Origin: RUG11237 sp045119215
Lineage (GTDB): Bacteria; Bacillota; Clostridia; Lachnospirales; Lachnospiraceae
DNA: 64,000 nucleotides
Direction: 5' to 3'
Assembly: GCA_045119215.1 (NCBI GenBank)
Contig: JBGVDD010000055.1
Location: 1 to 64,000, forward strand
A program made the position numbers and the translations under genes. The notes under the pieces are model-generated. The model had not been told where the DNA came from. It saw only the letters and a list, made by a program, of their open reading frames with translations, and did no database searches. Shown here in pieces: positions 9,470 to 18,673 of this stretch; position 1 is the first letter of the stretch; every line of letters starts with the position of its first letter.

Positions 9470-10438
9470 CTATTTTTCTTTTGCTTTTTCCAACATCTGT
9501 TTTTCAATATGTCCTGTAAGATTATTTATTACATCATACATACTTCCCTGCATGGTACAACCCGCTGCCCGTATGTGTCCGCCACCACCAAAAAAGGCTG
9601 CAACCTCACTTACGTTTACATATTGATTGGATCTCATACTGACTTTGTAAACCCTGGGTGACAATTCATACATAAAAATTGCCACTTCCACTCCCGTGGT
9701 TGTTCTCAACTGTCCTACAATACCATCCATATCCTTTGGAGTTACACCGTAAAATTCCATTTCTTTTGCACTTACCGCACTAAAAATTACGTTGCCATCC
9801 AACACCATCATGCTTTCCAATAATGCTCTTCCTGTAATCTGCTGCTGTCTGTAGGTTTTCGCATAAATTGTTCTATCAATAATGCTTGTAAAGTCAAAGC
9901 CCTTATTCATTAGCATCCCAACAATTTCCAATGTCTTTGCTGTAGTATTAGAATATTGAAATACGCCAGTGTCGTGGGCAATCCCCATGTAGAGACACTT
10001 AGCGGCTTCCACTGTGATCTTTTCTTTTTCAAGAAATTCACATAAGTACTCACAGGTGGAACTGAGTTCTCCCTTGATAAAATTCTCATCTGCATATCCT
10101 TTATTACTAATATGATGATCGATACAAACCGTATGGGATGCAGTGTCAAAATATTTCACTGCCTTTCCCAAACGCTCCTTGTCACCGCTATCCAACGCAA
10201 AAAACACATCGTATTGTTTCTCAGTATCGTAATCATAGCATATTGCATCTTTCGGAATCAAAAATTCAAATGAATCTGCTGGCTTTTCAATAAATACATC
10301 CACATGAATCCCGGCAAAATTATCCTTGATATACCGATATAATCCCATACAAGAACCTACACAGTCCCCGTCAGGTCTTATATGTCCGCCGATTGCAACC
10401 TCTTTTGCATCCGCTAACCAGTTTTCAAGAAATTTCAT
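9470..10438 (-). CDS. nrnA: DHH/DHHA1 phosphoesterase, NrnA-type oligoribonuclease/pAp phosphatase
   Basis: The DHH-family motifs appear in order: GHIRPDGDCVGS, FALDSGD, CIDHHISN, a later HDTGVFQYSN, and the C-terminal DHHA1 motif GGGGHIRAAG. Family members degrade short RNA oligomers and dephosphorylate 3'-phosphoadenosine 5'-phosphate. 322 residues matches Bacillus NrnA. It is found between rbfA and truB, as is common in Firmicutes. Confidence 0.92.
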   Translation of the reverse strand: MKFLENWLADAKEVAIGGHIRPDGDCVGSCMGLYRYIKDNFAGIHVDVFIEKPADSFEFLIPKDAICYDYDTEKQYDVFFALDSGDKERLGKAVKYFDTASHTVCIDHHISNKGYADENFIKGELSSTCEYLCEFLEKEKITVEAAKCLYMGIAHDTGVFQYSNTTAKTLEIVGMLMNKGFDFTSIIDRTIYAKTYRQQQITGRALLESMMVLDGNVIFSAVSAKEMEFYGVTPKDMDGIVGQLRTTTGVEVAIFMYELSPRVYKVSMRSNQYVNVSEVAAFFGGGGHIRAAGCTMQGSMYDVINNLTGHIEKQMLEKAKEK

Positions 10439-10449
10439 CTTTCACACCT

Positions 10450-10818
10450 CTATTCACTATCATTATCTTTTTTTGTGATTTTATCAATCATACTTGCCAT
10501 ATTTACCCCATACTCAATAGAAGAATCCATAATGAAGGTCAGCTCTGGCGTATTTCTCAAATTTATAGAGCGGGCAAGTTTGCCACGGATGACTCCCGCA
10601 GCAGACTTTAATCCTTTTAATGTATCCGTTTTTTCCTGTTCACTTCCCAGGACGCTTACATAAATTTTTGCACTCTTTAAATCCGGCGCTACTTCCACAG
10701 CTACCACACTTGTCATTGGATGAATACGTGGATCTTTTACTTCATTTCGAAGAATGTTGCTGATTTCCTTTTGTACTTCTCCATTGATTCTGGTGTTTTT
10801 AATGCTGTTCTTTCTCAT
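10450..10818 (-). CDS. rbfA: 30S ribosome-binding factor A
   Basis: Assembly factor for the 30S subunit that binds the 5' region of 16S rRNA. Typical features are the N-terminal basic helix, EISNILRNEVKDPRI and the KH-like core. 122 residues. The ATG overlaps the infB stop codon by one base (TAATG), which points to translational coupling. Confidence 0.95.
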   Translation of the reverse strand: MRKNSIKNTRINGEVQKEISNILRNEVKDPRIHPMTSVVAVEVAPDLKSAKIYVSVLGSEQEKTDTLKGLKSAAGVIRGKLARSINLRNTPELTFIMDSSIEYGVNMASMIDKITKKDNDSE

Positions 10819-13088
10819 TATCTAGGCACCTCTACCATTTTATATGCTTCTACCTGGTCTAATTCTGCAAGGTCGTTGAATTTTTCGAATACAAGACCAC
10901 ACTCATAGCCGGCTTTTACTTCTTTTACATCATCTTTAAATCTCTTAAGAGAAGCCAATGCTCCCTCAAAAATTTTCTCTCCTTCACGGAAAATACGAAC
11001 CATACAATCTCTTTCAAAGGAACCGTCTAATACATAAGAGCCCGCAATGGTTCCTACTCCGGAAGCCTTAAACAACTGACGAATCTCTGCGTGTCCAATT
11101 ACCTTTTCTTCATAAACCGGCTCTAGCATACCCTTCATAGCTGCTTCTACATCTTCGATTGCATTGTAGATTACTCTATATAATCTTAAGTCTACACCTT
11201 CTCTATCAGCTGTAGATTTTGCCATTGGGTCTGGCCTTACATTAAATCCAATGATAATTGCATTAGAAGCTGCTGCAAGACTTACATCGGATTCGTTGAT
11301 GGCACCAACACCTCCATGGATTACCTTTACCATGACTTCTTCATTGGACAGCTTCACAAGACTCTGCTTTACAGCTTCTACGGATCCTTGCACATCTGCC
11401 TTTACAATTAAGTTTAATTCCTTAACATTACCAGCCTGAATCTGTGAGAACAAGTCATCTAATGACATCTTGCTCTTGGTTTCCTCTAACATCTTGTTTC
11501 TTCCCTCTGAAATAAAGGTCTGGGCAAAGTTTCTTGCTTCCTTTTCATTCTTTGGAGAAACCACAATTTCACCTGCATTTGGTACATCGCTTAGTCCCAA
11601 TACGGAAACTGGTGTTGAAGGTCCTGCCTCTTTCACCTTTCTTCCCTTGTCATCAATCATGGCACGTACTTTACCATAACAAGAACCGGCTGCAATAGGA
11701 TCTCCTACACGCAAGGTACCTTTTTGTACCAATACCGTTGCCACTGGACCTTTTCCCTTATCAAGTTCTGCTTCGATAACCATTCCTCTGGCATCACGCT
11801 TTGGATTTGCTTTTAATTCCAATACTTCTGCTGTAAGAAGAATCATTTCCAGCAAATCCTCGATACCCTGCTGTGTCTTTGCTGAAACTGGTACAAATAC
11901 AGTACTTCCACCCCAGTCTTCTGCAATCAGTTCATATTCTGCCAATTCCTGTTTTACTCTTTCAATATTTGCACTTGGCTTATCAATTTTGTTGATTGCA
12001 ACAATAATTTCCGTTCCCGCTGCCTTGGCATGGTTAATAGCTTCTACTGTCTGTGGCATTACACCATCGTCGGCTGCAACAACCAAAATCGCAATATCTG
12101 TAGCATTTGCTCCACGCATACGCATTGCAGTAAACGCTTCATGTCCAGGTGTATCTAGGAAAGTAATATTCTGTCCGTTGCAGCTAACAGTATAAGCTCC
12201 AATATGCTGTGTAATACCACCGGCTTCCCTTCCAATAACATTGGTATTTCGAATAGCATCCAACAGTGAAGTTTTACCGTGATCAACGTGACCCATTACG
12301 CAAACTACTGGTGGTCTTGGAATTAATTTACTTTCATCCTCGTCTGCTTCCTTTAATAGTTCTGCAATTACATCTACTTTTTCTTCTGCTTCACAGATAA
12401 CATCATATTCTAAAGCAATTTCTTCCGCTGTATCAAAATCAATCTCCTGATTCACAGTAACCATGGTTCCTTGCATAAAGAGTTTTTTCACAATTGCTGC
12501 CGGCTGAATTTTCATTTTATCTGCCAATTCCTTGATTGTCAGTGTTTCCGGAATTGTGATTGTCTTAATAGTCTCCTCTTTTGGAGCCTGTGGCTGTGTA
12601 TTTTCCGAATTATTGTTATTGTTTCGATTGTTATTTTTATTATTGTGTTTATTATTCTTGTTATTATTGTTTTTGTTGTTATTGTTTTTGTTATTATTGT
12701 TTTTATTACTATTGTTTTTATTATTATTGTTATTTTTATTATTGTTATTATTAGAATTATTCATAGTGTTTGAAGAATTCTGATTGTTTTTGTTTTCTTT
12801 CGCTTTATCCTGCTTTGAGGACTTTTGAAGATTTTTCTGGTTTCCTTTTACAGTCCCCTCTTCTTTTTTTTCTTCCTTCTTCTCTACAACCTTTTCCTGC
12901 TTTTTCTCCACAGGCTTTTCTTCTGGTTGTTCCTTATTTTTAGAATTCAGCTGGGATTTCACCATCTGAATTTCTTCTTCATTTACAGAAGATTGTGCCT
13001 TTTTCCCACTGACACCATTTTGTTCTAATATTGCAATAATTTCTTTACTATCTTTTTCTAACTCTTTTGCCAATTCATGTACTCTCAT
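10818..13088 (-). CDS. infB: Translation initiation factor IF-2
   Basis: GTPase that delivers initiator tRNA to the 30S subunit. The N-terminal IF2N domain (VHELAKELEKDSKEI) is followed by a charged linker and then by an Asn/Lys tract of roughly residues 105-165 made almost only of N and K with H and R. A second IF2N-like segment (TIKELADKMKIQPAAIV) comes before the G domain with GHVDHGKT, DTPGHEAF and NKID. 756 residues. The Asn tract is a low-complexity linker, probably from slippage of AAT/AAC repeats, and it makes the opposite strand look like a long hydrophobic frame. Confidence 0.97.
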   Translation of the reverse strand: MRVHELAKELEKDSKEIIAILEQNGVSGKKAQSSVNEEEIQMVKSQLNSKNKEQPEEKPVEKKQEKVVEKKEEKKEEGTVKGNQKNLQKSSKQDKAKENKNNQNSSNTMNNSNNNNNKNNNNNKNNSNKNNNNKNNNNKNNNNKNNKHNNKNNNRNNNNNSENTQPQAPKEETIKTITIPETLTIKELADKMKIQPAAIVKKLFMQGTMVTVNQEIDFDTAEEIALEYDVICEAEEKVDVIAELLKEADEDESKLIPRPPVVCVMGHVDHGKTSLLDAIRNTNVIGREAGGITQHIGAYTVSCNGQNITFLDTPGHEAFTAMRMRGANATDIAILVVAADDGVMPQTVEAINHAKAAGTEIIVAINKIDKPSANIERVKQELAEYELIAEDWGGSTVFVPVSAKTQQGIEDLLEMILLTAEVLELKANPKRDARGMVIEAELDKGKGPVATVLVQKGTLRVGDPIAAGSCYGKVRAMIDDKGRKVKEAGPSTPVSVLGLSDVPNAGEIVVSPKNEKEARNFAQTFISEGRNKMLEETKSKMSLDDLFSQIQAGNVKELNLIVKADVQGSVEAVKQSLVKLSNEEVMVKVIHGGVGAINESDVSLAAASNAIIIGFNVRPDPMAKSTADREGVDLRLYRVIYNAIEDVEAAMKGMLEPVYEEKVIGHAEIRQLFKASGVGTIAGSYVLDGSFERDCMVRIFREGEKIFEGALASLKRFKDDVKEVKAGYECGLVFEKFNDLAELDQVEAYKMVEVPR

Positions 13089-13106
13089 ATTTGACGATTA
13101 CCTCCA

Positions 13107-13427
13107 TTATTCAGTTGTTAATAGTGCAAACTGCTTTTCCATTGCCTTCGCAAAGCCTTCGTCTAATATTGCCAGGGACGCACGAATCTCTTTTCCCATA
13201 GCATGCCCAAGACTTTCCTTTTCACTAAAAACGATAATAGGCACATGATAAAATTCACACATGTTACGAAATTTCTTTTTTGTATTATCCGATGCATCCC
13301 CTGCAACAATCACAAGGTATGCCTTATTCTGCTTTACTGCATTCTCTGTCATAAACTCACCACTGGCAGTCTTTCCTGCCTTGGTGGCAATTCCAATCAA
13401 TGAAGTCAACTTATTATTTTGTACCAA
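13107..13427 (-). CDS. L7Ae-family ribosomal protein-like RNA-binding protein (YlxQ)
   Basis: Small L7Ae/L30e-fold protein (LTSLIGIATKAGKTASGEF, then YLVIVAGDASDNTKKKF) encoded in the nusA-infB operon and expected to bind kink-turn RNA. I place the start at a TTG at 13427, giving MVQNNKLTSLIG and 106 residues, because GGAG lies 10 bases upstream and the product then starts like its homologues. An upstream in-frame ATG at 13457 exists but would overlap rnpM by 44 bases. With the TTG the overlap with rnpM is 14 bases, suggesting coupling. Confidence 0.87.
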   Translation of the reverse strand: MVQNNKLTSLIGIATKAGKTASGEFMTENAVKQNKAYLVIVAGDASDNTKKKFRNMCEFYHVPIIVFSEKESLGHAMGKEIRASLAILDEGFAKAMEKQFALLTTE

Positions 13428-13692
13428 GTAAATCAAACTCCTTTTGTAAACTTTCATAGACTTCTTTACTGATTGCCATTTTGAAGGAACGTTCCAATCC
13501 CTTTGATTTCATTGCTTTTTCCAGGCATTCCCGTTGATAACAAAGGTAGGCTCCTCTTCCATTTTTCTTCCCTGTGGTATCCACAAGGAACTCATTTTCC
13601 GGGGTTTTTATTACCCGCAACATATCACGCTTATCCTTCATTTCCCCACATCCAACACATTTTCGGAGTGGTATTTTTTTTCCTGTACTCAA
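13414..13692 (-). CDS. rnpM: YlxR/RnpM family protein (RNase P modulator)
   Basis: 92 residues with the family hallmark PLRKCVGCGEMKDKRDMLRV and the later GRGAYLC block. YlxR of Bacillus has been renamed RnpM as a binder and modulator of RNase P. It sits between nusA and ylxQ as in other Firmicutes. Confidence 0.92.
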   Translation of the reverse strand: MSTGKKIPLRKCVGCGEMKDKRDMLRVIKTPENEFLVDTTGKKNGRGAYLCYQRECLEKAMKSKGLERSFKMAISKEVYESLQKEFDLLGTK

Positions 13693-13707
13693 ACTGTCAC
13701 TTCCTTT

Positions 13708-14796
13708 TTATTCTTCCTCAAACTGGCTTTCAGACATTATTTCTTCTTCCTGTCCACCTAATTCTCTTGCCTGGCTTTCACTCTTAATATCGATCTTGAA
13801 ACCAGTTAGTCTTGCAGCTAATCTTGCATTCTGTCCTTCTTTACCAATGGCTAAGGATAACTGATAATCTGGAACCACTACCCTTGCAGTTTTCTCTTCT
13901 TCATTCACATCTACAGACACAACTTTTGCAGGACTTAATGCATTCTCAATCAAAATTGCAGGATTTTCATTCCAATTGATAATATCAATCTTTTCTCCCC
14001 TAAGTTCATTTACAATAGCATTGACTCTGGCACCATTCATACCAACACAGGCACCTACCGGGTCTACATCCGGGTTATTGGACCATACTGCAATCTTTGT
14101 TCTTGAGCCCGCCTCTCTGGCAATACTCTTAATTTCCACAGTACCATCCTTTACTTCTGTCACTTCTGCTTCAAATAATCTTTTTACCAGTTCTGGATGG
14201 GTTCTTGATACTAGAATACGTGGTCCCTTTGGTGTATCCTTTACTTCCAAAATATAAACCTTGATTCTTTCTGTTGGCATAAACACTTCACTTTTAACCT
14301 GTTCCACGTCATTTAATATAGCATCTGCCTTCCCCAGATTAATACTGATATTTCTTCCATTCTGACGCTGTACAATACCTGTTACCACATCTTTCTCTTT
14401 TCCGTAATACTGATTATAGATTACCTTTCTTTCTTCTTCACGGATTTTCTGTAAAATAACATTCTTTGCACTCTGAGTTGCAATTCGTCCAAATTCCTTT
14501 GACTTTACTTCCACATTTACAATGTCTCCTAAATCATATTTGGAATTTATCATTTTTGCATCTACAAGGCTGATTTCACTAGTGGCATCTTCCACTTCTT
14601 CTACAACTGTCTTTTCAGCATAAACCCTGAATTCTCCGTTGTCTTTGTTAATTTCCACCTTAATGTTATCAGACTTTCCAAAATGGTTTTTACAAGCAAT
14701 GATAAGAGAATTTTCTATAGCCTCCAACATAGTCTCTTTGCTAATATCTTTCTCTCTTTCCAGTGTATCTAATGCTTCTAATAATTCTGTGTTCAT
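13708..14796 (-). CDS. nusA: Transcription termination/antitermination factor NusA
   Basis: Binds RNA polymerase and nascent RNA to control pausing and termination. The N-terminal polymerase-binding domain (LLEALDTLEREKDISKE) is followed by an S1 domain and two KH domains (VGACVGMNGARVNAIVNEL and the LAIGKEGQNARLAARL segment). 362 residues without the C-terminal acidic repeats of proteobacteria, as normal for Firmicutes. AGGAGG lies upstream of the ATG. Confidence 0.97.
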   Translation of the reverse strand: MNTELLEALDTLEREKDISKETMLEAIENSLIIACKNHFGKSDNIKVEINKDNGEFRVYAEKTVVEEVEDATSEISLVDAKMINSKYDLGDIVNVEVKSKEFGRIATQSAKNVILQKIREEERKVIYNQYYGKEKDVVTGIVQRQNGRNISINLGKADAILNDVEQVKSEVFMPTERIKVYILEVKDTPKGPRILVSRTHPELVKRLFEAEVTEVKDGTVEIKSIAREAGSRTKIAVWSNNPDVDPVGACVGMNGARVNAIVNELRGEKIDIINWNENPAILIENALSPAKVVSVDVNEEEKTARVVVPDYQLSLAIGKEGQNARLAARLTGFKIDIKSESQARELGGQEEEIMSESQFEEE

Positions 14797-14825
14797 TTTT
14801 TCCTTATCCTCCTAATGAATCTACT

Positions 14826-15293
14826 CTAAAAATCTAATGCCATTCTGATTAATGCAATATTGTTTCTTTCAATTACAATTTCTTTTTCTTCATCCAACTG
14901 TAGTGTTACAGTTTCCTTGTCAAATGCATTCAACAATCCTACAAATTCCTTGCACCTGTCAATTGCCCTATAGGTTCTGACTTCCACCTCATCCCCCAGC
15001 GCTCTTTGAAAATCTTTCTCTTTCTTCAGGGGTCTGCCCAAACCTGGAGAACTCACCTCCAAAATATAGGAATCATCAATAAAATCTTCTGCGTCCAACA
15101 AATCATTTAGTGCTCTTGACACCAGTTCACAGTCATTAATATTGATTCCGCCCTCCTTGTCAATATAGGCACGAAGATAATACGTTCCAGCTTCCTTTAC
15201 ATACTCCACATCTACCAGTTCAAAATGATTCTGCTGGAGAATAGGAAGAATCAGCTGTTCTGTTCTCTCCTCATACTGCTCTCTCTTTGACAT
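14826..15293 (-). CDS. rimP: Ribosome maturation factor RimP
   Basis: 30S assembly factor. The family block LRAYIDKEGGININDCELVSRAL and EVSSPGLGRPLKKEKDF is present. I choose the second ATG (MSKREQYEERT, 155 residues) since AAGGG lies 6 bases before it, while the ATG at 15299 directly abuts that site. First gene of the rimP-nusA-infB operon; no convincing -35/-10 pair was found in the short gap upstream. Confidence 0.93.
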   Translation of the reverse strand: MSKREQYEERTEQLILPILQQNHFELVDVEYVKEAGTYYLRAYIDKEGGININDCELVSRALNDLLDAEDFIDDSYILEVSSPGLGRPLKKEKDFQRALGDEVEVRTYRAIDRCKEFVGLLNAFDKETVTLQLDEEKEIVIERNNIALIRMALDF

Positions 15294-15370
15294 TCTCATC
15301 CCTTCTTTCTTTTCAGATACCTGTTACAACAATTTTTGGTTACCTTTGCTCTTTGTCACTTTGTAATATA

Positions 15371-15397
15371 AAAGAGTGGGTGCATCACCCACTCTTT
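15371..15397 (-). terminator. Rho-independent terminator
   Basis: Perfect 10-bp stem AAAGAGTGGG/CCCACTCTTT with a 7-base loop, 68 bases past the stop of the cytidylate-kinase-like gene and before rimP. On the minus strand it is followed by TTATATT. It separates the kinase gene from the rimP operon. Confidence 0.8.
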
Positions 15398-15464
15398 ATC
15401 CTACATACACTATAATCATCCTATAAATGATAACACTATTTTCAGACTATTTCAAGTGTTTTTT

Positions 15465-16127
15465 CTAAAACTCCATGAAAAAATCATATTTTTTGTAAAT
15501 ATCTTTTCCAAACTCATCTAGGGAATATTCTACATACACATTATCCTTATTTTCCCTATCATTTACAAGTACCCTGCAAGAAAATGACTGCTTTTTGTAA
15601 GCTTCAAATTGTCTGATAATCTCATCTGCAATCTGCTCTGGCTTTGCCATAGTACTTTCAATGACAAGATTATAATTGTCAGCACTGTAATAATTTATCT
15701 GATACAAATCTTTAAATCTCTCTTTTTCCAGATTTGCTCTGTTTACCAGGCCTTCTTTTGCCTGTTGTACGTTTTCATAACTTTCTGCATTTCTTTCACT
15801 ATCAGCATACACTCTTTTTGCTGCCTCATCTGTCTCCACTAACAAAAACACCTTAAAACTTTCCGGCACAAAATTCCATGCTAATCTGGAATCGAACACC
15901 ACCCCATCTAAGGTCTTTCCCAATTCCGTTGTCTTGTTGTCCAACAAATCATCAATACTTCTGTCCTTTTTCGCCATTTCATTCAGTTCAATCACTGTAA
16001 CATTTTTCTCAGCTGCAATATCTCTAAAAATTTTTCCCGTGGATACAATTTCATATCCTCGTTCCTTTAAAATATTACAAATTGTAGTTTTTCCTGAACC
16101 TAAATTACCTGTCAATGTTAAATTCAT
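15465..16127 (-). CDS. Cytidylate kinase-like P-loop kinase
   Basis: Starts MNLTLTGNLGSGKTTI, a P-loop at residues 7-14, with STGKIFRDIA next, the layout of the short archaeal-type (d)CMP kinases. Asp/Arg-rich lid region (SERNAESYENVQ...) follows. About 45 C-terminal residues beyond the kinase fold are unassigned. I use the ATG at 16127 (220 residues) because AAGGAG lies 6 bases upstream; the frame remains open to 16187 but has no site there. Whether its substrate is CMP cannot be told here. Confidence 0.78.
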   Translation of the reverse strand: MNLTLTGNLGSGKTTICNILKERGYEIVSTGKIFRDIAAEKNVTVIELNEMAKKDRSIDDLLDNKTTELGKTLDGVVFDSRLAWNFVPESFKVFLLVETDEAAKRVYADSERNAESYENVQQAKEGLVNRANLEKERFKDLYQINYYSADNYNLVIESTMAKPEQIADEIIRQFEAYKKQSFSCRVLVNDRENKDNVYVEYSLDEFGKDIYKKYDFFMEF

Positions 16128-16284
16128 TTTGTTCTCCTTTTCATCAGCCCATAAAGTTGTATTGCATTCTATCCTTGAGTATAACAAAACATCATATTTT
16201 TTTCAAATCTTTAACGCCTATAATTTATATTTTTATCATAATATGTAAATAATTAAATTATTTTGATTTTTTTTGATTTTTTCC

Positions 16285-16313
16285 TTGACATATACAATAT
16301 TTTAATGTAACAT
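16285..16313 (+). promoter_or_regulatory. Promoter of tRNA-Glu
   Basis: Perfect TTGACA (16285-16290), 17-base spacer, TAACAT (16308-16313). The expected start lies about 9 bases before the mature tRNA 5' end. Confidence 0.78.
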
Positions 16314-16328
16314 AAATAACTGTGATGT

Positions 16329-16400
16329 GGCTCGTTGGTCAAGCGGTCAAGACGCCGCCCTCTCACGGCGGAAACACGGGTTCGATTCCCGTACGAGCTG
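16329..16400 (+). tRNA. tRNA-Glu (anticodon CUC)
   Basis: Acceptor stem GGCTCGT pairs with ACGAGCT (first pair G-U), the anticodon arm is CCGCC-CTCTCAC-GGCGG giving CUC, and the T arm is ACGGG-TTCGATT-CCCGT. The 3' CCA is not encoded. The only tRNA gene in the window; the gene is intact and the mobile element has inserted about 0.8 kb away rather than in it. Confidence 0.95.
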
Positions 16401-16432
16401 TTGACTATTTTAAAAGAATAGCCCAACCCTAG

Positions 16433-16468
16433 AAAAACCGGTAAGCATTTGCTTACCGGTTTTTTTTA
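16433..16468. terminator. Bidirectional terminator between tRNA-Glu and tcdA
   Basis: CCGGTAAGC-attt-GCTTACCGG with an A-run before and a T-run of eight after. It can end the tRNA transcript on the plus strand and the tcdA transcript on the minus strand, whose stop codon overlaps it. Confidence 0.9.
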
Positions 16469-17176
16469 CTTTATTAAATCTTTTATCACCTCTCCCGCAA
16501 GAATCAATCCCGCAACCGATGGCACGAAAGAGATACTTCCCGGTACCGGGCGTTTTCCACTTCCCTTTGTCTCTTCGCTTTCTTCTGGTGTGAGGGGTTG
16601 TTCCTTGGAGTACACCACCTTAAGGTGGTCTATTCCTCTTTTCTTTAATTCTCTGCGCATCACTTTTGCCAAGGGGCACACACTTGTCTTGAAAATATCT
16701 GCCACCTCAAATGCTGTAGCGTCTAACTTATTACCAGCACCCATAGCAGAAATAATAGGTGTCTTAGCCTTCATTGCCTGTTCTGCAAGCATCAACTTAC
16801 CAGACACCGTATCAATAGCATCCACCACATAGTCATACTGGGTGAAATCAAACTGTTCTGCGGTCTCAGGAAGATAAAAGGTTTCATGCACCGTTACATT
16901 AATATCCGGATTGATATCTAAAGCCCTTGCCTTTGCCACCTGTACCTTAGACTGCCCAATAGTACTATGAAGTGCAATAATCTGTCGGTTGATATTTGTC
17001 AAAGACACAGTGTCATTATCAATTAAATCCATTCGCCCCACTCCAGCTCGTGCCAGAGCCTCAACCACAAATCCGCCAACACCTCCCACACCAAACACTG
17101 CCACTCTCTTTTGTCTCAATTTTTTAATACTTTCTTCTCCAATCAATAAAGCTGTTCTCGAAAATTGGTTTAACAT
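16466..17176 (-). CDS. tcdA: ThiF/HesA-family tRNA threonylcarbamoyladenosine dehydratase
   Basis: E1-like adenylating enzyme. The Rossmann nucleotide-binding motif VFGVGGVGGFVVEALARAG (about residues 30-48), the DLIDNDTVSLTNINRQ block and the Asp of VVDAIDTVSGK are present. TcdA cyclises t6A in ANN-decoding tRNAs. 236 residues. AGGGAG precedes the ATG. This is the last chromosomal gene before the integrase. Confidence 0.88.
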   Translation of the reverse strand: MLNQFSRTALLIGEESIKKLRQKRVAVFGVGGVGGFVVEALARAGVGRMDLIDNDTVSLTNINRQIIALHSTIGQSKVQVAKARALDINPDINVTVHETFYLPETAEQFDFTQYDYVVDAIDTVSGKLMLAEQAMKAKTPIISAMGAGNKLDATAFEVADIFKTSVCPLAKVMRRELKKRGIDHLKVVYSKEQPLTPEESEETKGSGKRPVPGSISFVPSVAGLILAGEVIKDLIK

Positions 17177-17346
17177 TCTCTTTATCTCCCTAAAATAATA
17201 TCATTGTCAATAAACTCATAAGGGGTCTGCTGGTAAACGTAGTAATTCAGCCAACATACTTTTATATATCTCAAAACCCTTGATTTTACAGGCTTTTTCA
17301 TGGGGTATTTTTTGATTTTTCACACCGTACCCCATTTTTACCCCAC
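17177..17346. other. Probable left attachment region of the integrated element
   Basis: The junction lies between the tcdA start and the integrase stop. It contains AAAACCCTTGATTTTACAGG (about 17274-17293) and three GGGGTA/TACCCC elements (17302-17307 inverted, 17328-17333, 17339-17344) spaced like integrase arm sites, the last overlapping the integrase stop codon. I cannot see the right end of the element, so the exact core is not proved. Confidence 0.5.
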
Positions 17347-18606
17347 AGCATGGGTATTTTGAAATCCTATGACTTTATTTTTTTGTTCGCTATTATATCT
17401 TTCCTCTGCAATCTCATCACCTTTTAAAGATACTGCATCCAAAACATTTTCCAGTTTCTCCATATCATCTTGTTTTTTATTTTGTAACACAGATGTATAT
17501 AAATTCATAGTCATATCTAAGGTTGCATGTCCTAAATATGCCTGTACTGTTTTGGGCTGGATGGATGCCTCAAAGCAACGAGTTGCAAAAGTGTGTCTGA
17601 AGCAGTGACTACTGAAATATTCAAATTGTTCCAGTTCATCTCTGCATAAATTGATTTCATCTATGATTCTTCGGATTGCATCACTCATTATTTGATTGCA
17701 TATTGGGGTTCCCACTCTTGTCACAAATAAAAGATTTTCAAATCCTTCCAGGGGTCTGGCACTTCTTTTTGACATTATATTATTTCTCTGAATGAATTGT
17801 TTTTTCAGTGCAATTTCACATTGGCGATTTATCGGCACAGTTCTCTTACTTGTCTTGGTTTTTGGCGGATTGATATGAAAAGTTTTTCCACTATCACCAT
17901 CTAATTCCTGATATAGTAGTGTTTTTGTCACATGAATTTCTTTCTTTTCTAAGTCTATATCATCCCACGTCAAAGCACACAACTCACCTTGTCTTAATCC
18001 TGTACTCACAGCAACCACAAACAGATTGTCATAAAATGTCCCTTTACAACATTCGAAAAAGTCAGATTGTTCCTCCACCGAAAGCACTCTTACTTCCTTT
18101 TCTTCATCTCTAATCACTTTGATTCCTTTACATGGATTCTTCCTGACATAATTATCAATCATAGCTTTTTCAAACATATCCAAAAGCATAATCCTCACTC
18201 TGTTCTTTGTTTCATACTGTAAGCCTTTTTCATCTAATTCTTTCAGTAATTTCTTGATATTTAATTGTGTGATATCATTCAATTTCTTCTTTCCCAATAC
18301 CGGCTCAATATGTTTATGAAATACTTGTTTGTAAAGTCGTTCTGTGTTTTTTCTAATCACCTTATATTTATGTATATCCAACCAACTTTCAAACCATTCA
18401 GATAAAGTAATACGATTATCTATCACATTATTTCCCATAGCATCGTCATACATTGCAGTATTGAGTTTTCTTTTTAATTCTGATAAATTTCTGTCGTATA
18501 TTTCTCTTCGCTCTCCAAATCTATCAACATATCTTCCTGAATAGATACCATTTTTCTTTTGTCTAATTCCTGCTCCTAATTCTTTTCCTTTCAGGTCTTT
18601 TCCCAA
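17338..18606 (-). CDS. int: Tyrosine-type site-specific integrase
   Basis: 422 residues. An N-terminal arm-binding part (KKNGIYSGRYVDRFGERREIY), a SAM-like core-binding domain (about 65-165), then the catalytic domain with R205 (STGLRQGEL), a Lys near 250, H334-x-x-R337 (SHCFRHTF), H360 (LGHATLDMT) and nucleophile Y370 (NLYTS). It resembles Tn916-like and phage integrases of Firmicutes. The start is a TTG with GGAGG 8 bases upstream, which would lower expression. It abuts tcdA and defines the left end of the element. Confidence 0.94.
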   Translation of the reverse strand: MGKDLKGKELGAGIRQKKNGIYSGRYVDRFGERREIYDRNLSELKRKLNTAMYDDAMGNNVIDNRITLSEWFESWLDIHKYKVIRKNTERLYKQVFHKHIEPVLGKKKLNDITQLNIKKLLKELDEKGLQYETKNRVRIMLLDMFEKAMIDNYVRKNPCKGIKVIRDEEKEVRVLSVEEQSDFFECCKGTFYDNLFVVAVSTGLRQGELCALTWDDIDLEKKEIHVTKTLLYQELDGDSGKTFHINPPKTKTSKRTVPINRQCEIALKKQFIQRNNIMSKRSARPLEGFENLLFVTRVGTPICNQIMSDAIRRIIDEINLCRDELEQFEYFSSHCFRHTFATRCFEASIQPKTVQAYLGHATLDMTMNLYTSVLQNKKQDDMEKLENVLDAVSLKGDEIAEERYNSEQKNKVIGFQNTHAVG

Positions 18607-18673
18607 GTTTGTATCCTCCTTTACTTTGAAAAGACCGCTGCACCACTAATTATAATGTGTACAACGTTCAAAA

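Noticed and set aside
12471..12783. Two long plus-strand frames of almost only hydrophobic residues
   Set aside because: They are the complement of the Asn/Lys repeat in infB; the IF-2 frame continues intact on the minus strand.
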